A stretch of 12,992 bases of DNA from Candidatus Altarchaeum sp. (GCA_018260755.1 JAGTWP010000038.1:1-12992); one strand, 5' to 3'; positions 1 through 6,064 are shown, counted from the stretch's first letter. Program-made: numbers and translations. Notes: generated by a model from the letters alone, not told the origin.

Positions 1-121
1 AAATTTATGAAATTTTTAAATAAGATTGAAATCAAAAGATTTCAGTATTTCAAAACTCTGGGTTTTGAAAATAATTACAAGAGCAAATATTACGAGGTAT
101 AAATCCAGTTAGCTAAACAAA
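1..121 (-). repeat. Hairpin-rich intergenic repeat, left copy
   Basis: Read on the minus strand, this begins 7 bases beyond the pckG stop with TTTGTTTAGCTAACTGGATT. It continues with two modules. Module A contains an inverted repeat at 48-70 (9-bp stem TTTCAAAAC/GTTTTGAAA, 5-base loop). Module B contains a 7-bp stem at 27-44 (TGAAATC/GATTTCA, loop of four). The same start sequence and both modules recur at 12675-12867 in inverted orientation, with the modules in the other order. The left border is cut by the window edge. It could be a dispersed non-coding repeat (MITE-like) or a shared 3'-end processing or termination element. Confidence 0.75.
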
Positions 122-128
122 AACCTTT

Positions 129-1940
129 TTATTTTATATGCTTGTTTCTTAGTCGTTCCCGCAAATCTTTTAATTCCTTTGTTAATTCCTTTGGCATCCT
201 GTCAAATTTACTGAAAAATTTCTCTACTTCATCCGTCTCTTTAAGCCATCCCTCTTTATCAATGCTGAACAATTCCTTTATGTCCTCTTTACTTATTTCT
301 ATCCCTTTGGTATTTATCGCATCTGCTGCTGGAACATAGCCGATAGGTGTTTCAATCGCTTCTTTTTCTTTGTTATTGTTAGAAATATCACATTGCTTTA
401 TAATCCATTCAATAACCCTTAAATTTTCACCGTATCCAGGCCATAAAAATTTTCCCTCCTTGTTTTTCCTGAACCAGTTAACGAAGAATATTTTCGGTGG
501 AAATTTCATCCGTTTTCCCATGTCTAACCAGTGGGTAAAATAATCTCCCATATTGTATCCGCAGAACGGAAGCATCGCCATAGGGTCATTTCTTACAACC
601 TTTCCAAGCCCTATTGCTGCTGCTGTTCCCTCTGATCTCAATGTTGCACCCATAAAGACCCCGTGCTGCCAGTTAAATGATTCGTAAACAAGAGGAACAA
701 CATTTTCCCTTCTTCCACCAAAAAGGATTGCTGAAATCGGCACCCCTCTTGGATTTGAAAATTCGGAAGAGACCGCGGGACACTGTGATATCGGTGTAGT
801 AAATCTGCTGTTCGGATGTGCTCCGGGTTCTTGTGATTCCTTTGTCCATAAATCTCCTTTCCAGTCAATTCCTTTATCCGGCGGGTTTTCCATCCCTTCC
901 CACCAGACAGTGTTATCCTCTTTTAAAAGAACATTTGTGAATATAGTATTCTTTTTAATTGTTAACATCGCATTCTTATTTCTTTTCATGTTTGTTCCAG
1001 AAGCAACGCCGAAGAATCCTGCTTCGGGATTAATTGCCCAGAGTCGCCCATCATCACCAATATACATCCATGCAATATCATCTCCGAGTACTCTTACTTT
1101 GTAACCCGGAAGTGACTCCGGAGGAATCAGCATACTGAGATTTGTCTTTCCGCACGCACTTGGGAATGCCCCTGCAACATAAAATGTCTTATTATCTGGT
1201 GTCTGAATCTCCATTAAAAGCATATGCTCTGCCATCCATCCCTCTTTTCTACCAAGATAACTTGCAATACGAAGGGCAAGACATTTTTTACCTGATAAAA
1301 CATTCCCACCGTAACAGGAATTTATGCTCCATATAGTATTATCCTCGGGAAAATGACAAATTCTTCGTTTTTCCAAACTGTTATTGCCTTTTGAGTGAAG
1401 ACAATTAGTAAATTTATCACTTCTAATCTCATCTGCTGTAATTTTTCCAATTCGTGTCATTATTCTCATATTTAAAACAACATAGATACTATCCGTAAGT
1501 TCTACTCCTATTTTGTTCATTTTTGAACCTGGAACACCCATCATGAACGGAATAACATACATTGTTCTTCCTTTCATTGAGTCCCTAAAATATCCGCTTA
1601 ATTCTTTATATGCATCTTCCGGTGCCATCCAGTTGTTTGTGGGACCTGCATCCTCTTTTTTTGTCGTGCAGATATAAGTCAAATGCTCGGTTCTTGCGAC
1701 ATCATTTATAGCACTCCTGTGTAATACGCATCCCGGAAATTTTTCCTGATTTAATTCAATTAATTCGCCGCTTTTAATTGCCTCACCGGTAAGAAATTTT
1801 TTTTCTTCTTCGGAACCATCACAGAAGTAAATTTTATCAGGATTACAGAGTTCTGCTGATTTATTTACAAATTCCAAGACATACTTGTTTTTAATATAAT
1901 TGTTAATATACTTGGTTGTAATTTTATTCATGTTTTCCAT
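129..1940 (-). CDS. pckG: GTP-dependent phosphoenolpyruvate carboxykinase
   Basis: Catalyses the reversible conversion of oxaloacetate plus GTP to phosphoenolpyruvate, CO2 and GDP in the cytosol, feeding gluconeogenesis. The protein has 603 residues, the usual length of the GTP-type family and unlike the shorter ATP-type enzyme. Visible motifs are RTMYVIPF near 125, CYGGN near 209, the P-loop GAFPSACGKTN at 257-267 with the reactive cysteine of the GTP class, the metal-binding VLGDDIAWM at 284-292, NPEAGFFGVASGTN near 304, and RFTTPISQCP further on. The start is the ATG at 1940. A TATA-like box 21-28 bases upstream and no Shine-Dalgarno suggest a leaderless mRNA; a second ATG lies three codons in. 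It is divergent from the RNA methyltransferase gene and followed by the left repeat. No damage is seen. Confidence 0.97.
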   Translation of the reverse strand: MENMNKITTKYINNYIKNKYVLEFVNKSAELCNPDKIYFCDGSEEEKKFLTGEAIKSGELIELNQEKFPGCVLHRSAINDVARTEHLTYICTTKKEDAGPTNNWMAPEDAYKELSGYFRDSMKGRTMYVIPFMMGVPGSKMNKIGVELTDSIYVVLNMRIMTRIGKITADEIRSDKFTNCLHSKGNNSLEKRRICHFPEDNTIWSINSCYGGNVLSGKKCLALRIASYLGRKEGWMAEHMLLMEIQTPDNKTFYVAGAFPSACGKTNLSMLIPPESLPGYKVRVLGDDIAWMYIGDDGRLWAINPEAGFFGVASGTNMKRNKNAMLTIKKNTIFTNVLLKEDNTVWWEGMENPPDKGIDWKGDLWTKESQEPGAHPNSRFTTPISQCPAVSSEFSNPRGVPISAILFGGRRENVVPLVYESFNWQHGVFMGATLRSEGTAAAIGLGKVVRNDPMAMLPFCGYNMGDYFTHWLDMGKRMKFPPKIFFVNWFRKNKEGKFLWPGYGENLRVIEWIIKQCDISNNNKEKEAIETPIGYVPAADAINTKGIEISKEDIKELFSIDKEGWLKETDEVEKFFSKFDRMPKELTKELKDLRERLRNKHIK

Positions 1941-1960
1941 TTTAATCGCATTTATATTGA

Positions 1961-1968
1961 TTTATATC
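1961..1968 (-). promoter_or_regulatory. TATA box of pckG
   Basis: On the minus strand the sequence reads GATATAAA, ending 21 bases upstream of the pckG ATG at 1940. Archaeal TATA boxes lie about 25 bases before the transcription start, so transcription would begin at or next to the ATG, giving a leaderless message. A second TATAAA at 1951-1956 is too close to the ATG to act in that way. Confidence 0.55.
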
Positions 1969-2089
1969 TAATTTATTTGTTTGTATTTTAATCCATAAAA
2001 ATTAGGAATATCAAACAATAAAGCAAAAAATAAAGCAAAATTTAAAAGAATAAAAAAATAAAAAAAATAAAAAAGAATAAAATTTAAAG

Positions 2090-2980
2090 ATGCGAATAAT
2101 GCAAAAAACAGAGAGAAGCAAGATAGCAAGTTCCGACTTTTTTGAATATCATAAAAAATTTGGTGACGAATGGACTGAAAAATTTTTGGAATACATTGAT
2201 ATTCCGTTAAAAAAATCAATACGAATTAACACATTAAAAATTTCTCCTGGTGAGTTTTTCAAGAAATTTCCTTATGAACATACTCAAATTTTATGGAGTG
2301 ATAATACATACTTCATTGACGAACGAAAAATCGGTTTGAAAATTGAACATGCTGTTGGATTGTGCTATGCTCAGGAGGCATCTGCAATGCTCGCTGCCGA
2401 GGCATTAGATGTTGCTGACGGAAATGTTGTATTGGATTTATGTGCTGCTCCCGGTTCAAAGACAACCCAGATTGCGATGAAAAATTTTTCAGGCACGATT
2501 GTAGCCAACGAGTTAAATTTAAAGCGGGCACAGGCATTAATCGCTAACATATACCGTCTGGGAATAACAAATTGCATTGTAACCAATTATGATGCGTGTA
2601 AATTTCCGGATTTATTTAAATTTGACAGAGTGCTTTTGGATGCTCCCTGCTCGTCGCTGGGAACTTCACGAAAGAATAAGGAAATTTTAAAAAGCTGGGA
2701 AATAAAATTTTCGCTTGCTATTTCAAAGGTTCAGAAAAAGATGATTTCGGATGCATTCAACCACTTAAAAAAAGATGGGATTCTGGTTTATTCAACCTGC
2801 ACAACGCCAGCAGAAGAAAACGAAGATGTTGTTAAATTTTTGACTGATAATAATAGCGATGCGAAAGTTGAGGAAATTAATTTAAATGTTAATTGCGAAA
2901 AAAATGATTATGGAATCAGGGTGTATCCGTGGTATAATAACACAGAAACAGCGTTTGTGAGCAAAATAAGAAAGAAATAA
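2090..2980 (+). CDS. NOP2/Sun (RsmB/NSUN) family RNA cytosine-5 methyltransferase
   Basis: An S-adenosylmethionine-dependent enzyme that methylates carbon 5 of cytosine in tRNA or rRNA; the target cannot be read from sequence. The 296 residues contain an N-terminal RNA-binding part (IRINTLK near 45, QEASAM at 95-100) and the Rossmann core. SAM motif I LDLCAAPGSKTTQ lies at 115-127 and motif IV DAPCSS at 184-189 with Cys187. Motif VI YSTCT near 234-238 holds Cys237; in this family this second cysteine is the nucleophile and the first helps release the product. Both cysteines are present, so the enzyme should be active. The ATG at 2090 follows an A-rich leader without Shine-Dalgarno; a second ATG lies three codons in. 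It converges on tRNA-Arg and sits next to S17e. It could match archaeal Trm4-like tRNA enzymes or an rRNA enzyme. Confidence 0.93.
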   Translation: MRIMQKTERSKIASSDFFEYHKKFGDEWTEKFLEYIDIPLKKSIRINTLKISPGEFFKKFPYEHTQILWSDNTYFIDERKIGLKIEHAVGLCYAQEASAMLAAEALDVADGNVVLDLCAAPGSKTTQIAMKNFSGTIVANELNLKRAQALIANIYRLGITNCIVTNYDACKFPDLFKFDRVLLDAPCSSLGTSRKNKEILKSWEIKFSLAISKVQKKMISDAFNHLKKDGILVYSTCTTPAEENEDVVKFLTDNNSDAKVEEINLNVNCEKNDYGIRVYPWYNNTETAFVSKIRKK

Positions 2981-3015
2981 GGGTTAAATTTAAAAACAAT
3001 AAAAACAATAAACAA
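2981..3015 (-). terminator. Oligo-T termination region of tRNA-Arg
   Basis: Immediately after the tRNA 3' end, the minus strand contains repeated T runs (TTGTTTTTATTGTTTTT). Archaeal RNA polymerase terminates at oligo-T tracts without needing a hairpin. The region also separates the convergent methyltransferase gene from the tRNA. Confidence 0.5.
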
Positions 3016-3090
3016 CGGGCCCGGCGGGATTTGAACCCGCAATCTACGACTTAGGAGGCCGTCGCCTTATCCAAGTTGGGCCACGGGTCC
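3016..3090 (-). tRNA. tRNA-Arg (anticodon CCU)
   Basis: Reading the minus strand gives a 75-base cloverleaf. The acceptor stem is GGACCCG with CGGGCCC and discriminator G73. Position 8 is T, the D arm has GG at 18-19, and the anticodon stem ACGGC/GTCGT encloses the loop CTCCTAA, giving anticodon CCU for AGG codons. A five-base variable loop and a perfect GCGGG/CCCGC T stem with loop TTCAAAT follow. CCA is not encoded. There is no intron in the anticodon loop. Two non-canonical pairs are present: A3-C70 in the acceptor stem and C13-A22 at the inner end of the D stem. Related archaeal tRNA-Arg genes commonly have a paired position 3-70, so this is unusual; everything else is consistent with a functional tRNA. 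Confidence 0.95.
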
Positions 3091-3187
3091 AAAAAATTTA
3101 AAATTGACATAAAGAATTAACACAAAATTTTAGAAATTTACCCTAAAATCGTTGTAAGCGGCGGTCGGATTGATTGTAGTGTGCGGA

Positions 3188-3508
3188 TTAATTATTCTTT
3201 GTTTCCGGCTGTGCTGCTACTTCAACACTTTTCTCAACAACCGCACTATCTTCCTGACTGGCTTCCTGACTATCTTCTTCAACATTTTCCTGACTGCTAC
3301 CTGTGTCTTTTGCTTCTTTTTTCTGCATTCTTTTCACATATTTCGTCAGATAACCAGCTATTTTATTTCTCACCGGTTTGCTGTCAATGTCGGTATATTC
3401 ATTAACTTTTTCCTTATTTGCTTCAAAATTGTCTGCCAATTCTTCCTTGTGTGTGCGATAAATTTCCATCCCTGCCCTTTTTATATATGTTTGTTTTATT
3501 CGTCCCAC
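3188..3508 (-). CDS. rps17e: Small-subunit ribosomal protein S17e with acidic C-terminal tail
   Basis: A component of the archaeal/eukaryotic 30S/40S ribosomal subunit, absent from bacteria. The first 65 or so residues match the family: MGRIKQTYIKRAGMEIY at the N-terminus, then DNFEANKEKV and SKPVRNKIAGYLTKYVKR. After about residue 68 the protein carries a roughly 38-residue low-complexity tail rich in Glu, Ser, Gln and Val, making 106 residues where archaeal S17e is usually about 60-80. The start is GTG at 3508, because the conserved MGRI begins there. A TATA-like box lies about 20-27 bases upstream and no Shine-Dalgarno is seen, suggesting a leaderless message. It is followed on the same strand by tRNA-Arg. 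Confidence 0.95.
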   Translation of the reverse strand: MGRIKQTYIKRAGMEIYRTHKEELADNFEANKEKVNEYTDIDSKPVRNKIAGYLTKYVKRMQKKEAKDTGSSQENVEEDSQEASQEDSAVVEKSVEVAAQPETKNN

Positions 3509-3527
3509 TTTGAAATTTAGATTTTAA

Positions 3528-3536
3528 TTATATATT
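3528..3536 (-). promoter_or_regulatory. TATA box of rps17e
   Basis: The minus strand reads AATATATAA, ending about 20 bases before the GTG start at 3508. The spacing matches an archaeal promoter whose transcript begins at or near the start codon, supporting the GTG start and a leaderless mRNA. Confidence 0.5.
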
Positions 3537-3564
3537 TTAGATTAAATTAGACTGCTATAATAAC

Positions 3565-3686
3565 CTACCTATAAAGTAGATCGTATTCTTGTGTAATAAG
3601 TTGTATGTATTTAATGTTGTGGCTACATCTGAGCAAATTATACGGAGCTTTTAAAGCTACCGCTATACTTAGACTGATGAGCCACA
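3565..3686 (+). ncRNA. Candidate structured RNA upstream of IS110 stump (bridge-RNA-like)
   Basis: A long imperfect hairpin spans 3618-3686. The outer stem is TGTGGCT (3618-3624) with AGCCACA (3680-3686). Then CATC (3626-3629) pairs GATG (3676-3679), TGAG (3630-3633) pairs CTTA (3668-3671), TATA pairs TATA and CGG pairs CCG. The apex is the palindrome AGCTTTTAAAGCT at 3646-3658. Bulges and internal loops lie between the helices. A small hairpin CTAC/GTAG lies at 3565-3579. IS110-group elements encode a bridge RNA in the non-coding left end just before the transposase, and this segment lies about 90 bases before an IS110-like reading frame. The pairing is seen in the sequence; the bridge-RNA role is inferred. 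An unrelated small RNA or an insertion-sequence end is possible. Confidence 0.35.
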
Positions 3687-3776
3687 CATTTATATTAAAT
3701 TTTTTGTAATAAATATAGAACATAATATATATAGAATACAACAATAAATTCAAAAAAAAAGTTAAATAAAGTAAAG

Positions 3777-3920
3777 ATGAAAAGTATGAATATTTTATGG
3801 GCAGGTATTGAGATAGGAAAGGACAAATGCGATATTGAGGTCATTGATAATGACGAAAACACGAACAAAGTTTTTGATTTTGAAAACAGGAATACGGAGA
3901 ATGGTTTCAAAAAGGAGTAG
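3777..3920 (+). pseudogene. IS110-family transposase, N-terminal stump
   Basis: A 47-codon frame starts at ATG 3777 and ends at TAG 3918. Its protein contains ILWAGIEIGKDKCDIEVIDN and later FDFENRNTENGF. This matches the start of IS110/IS1111 DEDD (RuvC-like) transposases, where GID/GIE-IGK carries the first acidic residue and an F-N-x-x-G-F segment follows. Full-length enzymes have about 300-400 residues, so everything after the first beta strands is missing, including the remaining acidic residues and the serine-containing C-terminal domain. No continuation was found in any frame up to 4126. The element is therefore dead. The upstream structured segment may be its left end. Confidence 0.65.
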
Positions 3921-4126
3921 TGATAAAGATGTAATGATGTTTTGTAAGAATTTTATGTATTTTAACCTTTTCCATTATTGAATTTTGGTTTAAATATTAA
4001 ATTTTATCATTGTTTGTTTAGCACTACTAAAATTGTTAAATATCCCTCTCCTCAAATCAATGGAAAGGATCTTCCGGCACCCCTCTCTCCGGTTCAACCT
4101 CAATACATAGAATCAGAAATCAGGAA
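3921..4126. other. Gap with a short GC-richer island, no confident gene
   Basis: After the IS110 stump comes AT-rich sequence to about 4046, then a GC-richer patch (about 4047-4106) with several CCGG and CTCTC words. Both strands are open for a short way across the patch. The plus-strand reading includes YPSPQINGKDLPAPL and the minus-strand reading ends EVEPERGVPEDPFH before a stop. Neither has a credible start or a family I recognise. It may be the relic of a gene or of the missing insertion-sequence end. Confidence 0.4.
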
Positions 4127-5095
4127 TTAGAAATATTCAAAATACGCCCCTTTATTATCCGGCATACAGATAAAATTTTTTATCTCTTTTTCATTCAGGT
4201 AATTCGCAACTTCCTCTGCATGCTTTTTGCCCTTTGTCAATGCATAAACACAAGGCCCGAATGAACTTAATCCCGCTCCGTAAGAAATTTTGCTTAATTC
4301 ATCTATAAAATTTTTCAGACCTGAAATTTCAACCTCAATCTTTTTAAACCCCAGATTTTGCACTTCCTTTAAGCCATCACCAAAATTTTCTATGTCTCTC
4401 TCAATTACAGACGGTAAAATTTTCATAAGCAATAAATGAGATAACATTTCAACATCCCTTCTGTTCACAGGACAATATTTTTTAAAAATTTCAACCTCGC
4501 TTTCCGCATAAATTTTCCCGATTTTCCCAACGGCACAGACAAAAATCCATTCATCAGGAAAGTCCTGCCTGAATAAAATTTTAGCCGGCTTTGCATCCGA
4601 AACAGATGAAGGAATAAATGTTGTCTTTTCTTTGTTTTTTCCGAATTTATGCCCGATATCAACGATAAATCCGCCGCTTTCAAACGCCTTAACTCCGATT
4701 CCGCTCGTTCCTCCTCTTTTAACGATGGTTGCTATTTCGTAAGGAGAAAGAAAAATTTCCTCTAATTTCAATATTGCACTTGCTATTGCTAAATTTAACT
4801 GCGTTGTTGAACCGAATCCGATGTGTCTCTGAATTTCGGATTTAAGGGAAATTTTGTATTCGTTTTTAATGTCGTATTTTTTCTTTATTGTGCTTAAAAT
4901 TTTTAAAATTTCTTCATAATTCTTTGTATCCGTTGTTCCCAAAATTTTCGTTTGTTCTGCTTTCTCAATAAAAATTTTAAAATTCGGATTCTGAAGTGAA
5001 ACTCCAAATCCGCCGTCAATCCTTCCAATTTCTCCGTTCAAATCAATCAGTGAAAAATGCAATCTGCTTGGTGTTGTTACTGTAATAGCATTCAT
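4127..5095 (-). CDS. Beta-ribofuranosylaminobenzene 5'-phosphate synthase (methanopterin biosynthesis)
   Basis: Condenses 4-hydroxybenzoate or 4-aminobenzoate with phosphoribosyl pyrophosphate, releasing CO2 and pyrophosphate: the first committed step to methanopterin, the archaeal C1 carrier. The 322-residue protein belongs to the GHMP-kinase superfamily but uses no ATP. It begins TVTTPSRLHFSLIDLNGEIG with the conserved early R-x-H-F-S-L and GRIDGGFGV segments. It has the glycine-rich HIGFGSTTQ at 92-100, RGGTSGIGVKAFESGGFIVD from 127, and YGAGLSSFGPCVYAL in the C-terminal half. Length and motifs are typical for beta-RFAP synthase. The start is ATG 5095, about 58 bases after an ATG that belongs to the upstream repeat. 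It is the only intact gene in 3.5-6.0 kb, with a dead insertion sequence on one side and a dead toxin-antitoxin pair on the other. Confidence 0.93.
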   Translation of the reverse strand: MNAITVTTPSRLHFSLIDLNGEIGRIDGGFGVSLQNPNFKIFIEKAEQTKILGTTDTKNYEEILKILSTIKKKYDIKNEYKISLKSEIQRHIGFGSTTQLNLAIASAILKLEEIFLSPYEIATIVKRGGTSGIGVKAFESGGFIVDIGHKFGKNKEKTTFIPSSVSDAKPAKILFRQDFPDEWIFVCAVGKIGKIYAESEVEIFKKYCPVNRRDVEMLSHLLLMKILPSVIERDIENFGDGLKEVQNLGFKKIEVEISGLKNFIDELSKISYGAGLSSFGPCVYALTKGKKHAEEVANYLNEKEIKNFICMPDNKGAYFEYF

Positions 5096-5107
5096 TTTTT
5101 GAGCTGT

Positions 5108-5205
5108 TAAATTTTTTCTCTCTTTGCTTTCTGATAATTATTTTAAAATCCATAGCAGTATATTGTATGGGATTTTCAAAAAGCTTTCCACTATAGTGCT
5201 AAACT
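5108..5205 (-). repeat. Diverged direct repeat, copy 1 (upstream of beta-RFAP synthase)
   Basis: This segment and 5905-5990 share the order GGAAAGCTTTTTGAAAAT, a short variable stretch, TACAATATACT and an ATG followed by ATTTTAAA and AATTAT, all on the minus strand. By eye about 54 of 65 aligned bases match in the core. The unit looks like a promoter or leader plus the first codons of a small gene (here ATG at 5153). It lies just upstream of the beta-RFAP synthase start. Together the two copies bracket the broken HEPN/MNT pair. Confidence 0.7.
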
Positions 5206-5238
5206 TTAAGATAATATGAATGGCATAAAATCCCTTTT

Positions 5239-5442
5239 TTATATCTCAACCCATTCTTTTATCGCCATGCTAACTAACGACTTAAAAACAGGTGAGACAA
5301 CAATAAAATCCACATCACTATCTTTTCTGAATTTACCAGTCGTTCTCGAACCAAAAAATATAAGATTGTTTACTTTGATATTATATGGCAAATTTTCCTT
5401 GAATTCCTGGATATTTTTTATAATATTCTCTCTTTCACCTAT
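5239..5442 (-). pseudogene. MNT-domain nucleotidyltransferase (antitoxin of HEPN/MNT pair), truncated
   Basis: On the minus strand a 67-codon frame includes NNLIFFGSRTTGKFRKDSDV and then DFIVVSPVFK. This is the G-S-R-x-x-G and D-x-D core of minimal nucleotidyltransferases, with Gly31-Ser32 and the metal-binding Asp43 and Asp45. MNT proteins act as antitoxins that modify, or bind and neutralise, the HEPN ribonuclease partner. No ATG, GTG or TTG opens the frame; it starts at ATA 5440-5442, overlapping the end of the HEPN frame as paired genes often do, so a lost ATG is likely. It stops at 5239-5241 before the usual C-terminal part with the third carboxylate. A few codons beyond the stop (KRDFMPF) could be the lost continuation. 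Judged non-functional. Confidence 0.7.
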
Positions 5443-5778
5443 TTTAAGACCTTTTCAGCTTTATTTATAATTTCTTCCATGTATGCTTCCTCAAATTCTG
5501 CATAAGTATCAGGTATCTCGTATCAATGTAAAAAGAATTTATCTCATCGCAAACTTCAAGTAAATCATCCAGCAGATTAATCTTTTTTCCAAGATATACC
5601 AAATCATGGGTTCTGATTAACTCTCCAGATTTTTGGATATATAATGCTTTCAGCGCCTTTTCAATGGACTGTTGTTGAAAAATGCTGACGCATGGTAAAT
5701 TCTTTGTTGAAAATTTATTTTTGAAGTAATAAAATCATGCTCTGCTTTTTCTATCTATTTTTTAACATCCTGTCGCAT
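5439..5778 (-). pseudogene. HEPN-domain protein (toxin of HEPN/MNT pair), broken
   Basis: Minus-strand frames join to give MRQDVKK-stop-IEKAEHDFITSKINF, then QQSIEKALKALYIQKSGELIRTHDL, continuing VYLGKKINLLDDLLEVCDEINSFYIDTRY and PDTYAEFEEAYMEEIINKAEKVLK. That is a classic HEPN domain of about 115 residues, including the R-x-x-x-x-H-like catalytic or structural motif RTHDL. Damage comprises one stop at 5755-5757, probably replacing a tryptophan codon, and at least two frameshifts, one after SAFF and one between DTRY and PDTY. HEPN proteins of this family are RNases kept in check by the adjacent MNT protein. The frame ends at 5439 overlapping the MNT frame. Total length is 340 bases, not a multiple of three. 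Confidence 0.75.
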
Positions 5779-5818
5779 CTTCTTTGTAGTAAGTTCAGAT
5801 TTATTATTAAATATTAAA

Positions 5819-5938
5819 TTATAATTCTTTTATAATATTTAGAATATTTTGTAAATCTTCAAGTGCAAGTGAGGCATCTTTCTTTCGGGAAAAAAGAAAA
5901 TTTCTCTTTGTCCTTAATAATTACTTTAAAATTCATAA
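5819..5938 (-). pseudogene. Unrecognised small coding relic upstream of HEPN
   Basis: From the ATG at 5938 inside repeat copy 2, the minus strand reads MNFKVIIKDKEKFSFFPKE and stops after 25 codons. In another frame the sequence continues ASLALEDLQNILNIIKEL to a stop at 5819-5821. A strand-like beginning and a helix-like end separated by a frame change suggest the remains of one small protein of about 40 residues. I do not recognise it; a HicB-like antitoxin shape is only a guess. The first codons resemble those after repeat copy 1 (MDFKIII). Confidence 0.3.
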
Positions 5939-5990
5939 TAGTATATTGTAAGACATTTTCAAAAAGCTTTCCTCTATTGTGTTAGACATT
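5905..5990 (-). repeat. Diverged direct repeat, copy 2 (upstream of HEPN/MNT relic)
   Basis: Second copy of the unit at 5108-5205, same orientation, about 83 percent alike in the 65-base core by eye. It carries GGAAAGCTTTTTGAAAAT, TACAATATACT and an ATG at 5938. Its position at the upstream border of the HEPN/MNT relic, with copy 1 at the downstream border, suggests that the relic was inserted between, or duplicated together with, the leader sequence. Confidence 0.7.
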
Positions 5991-6064
5991 TATAACCACA
6001 ATTATTACTTGAAAGTTTAATGTCCGAAATTTAATTATTAATTTAACACCGATTTTCGCAGTGG

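Noticed and set aside
638-868. Other-frame reading inside pckG
   Set aside because: No family resemblance; it lies completely inside the PEP carboxykinase coding sequence on the same strand in another frame.
3170-3520. 116-codon plus-strand frame rich in Phe, Cys and Leu
   Set aside because: It is the antisense shadow of rps17e, whose minus-strand product is a clear family member.
3646-3658. AGCTTTTAAAGCT palindrome as a rho-independent terminator
   Set aside because: It has no T run following and lies inside a longer imperfect hairpin. Archaeal termination does not need such hairpins.
4012-4029. Shared words GTTTAGCACTACTAAAA (4013) and GTTAGCCACTACTAAAA (9150) as insertion-sequence ends or att sites
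   Set aside because: The similarity does not extend into the flanks, and the short AT-rich match may be chance.
5216-5470. 84-codon plus-strand frame
   Set aside because: It lies opposite the MNT and HEPN relics, whose minus-strand motifs are unmistakable.
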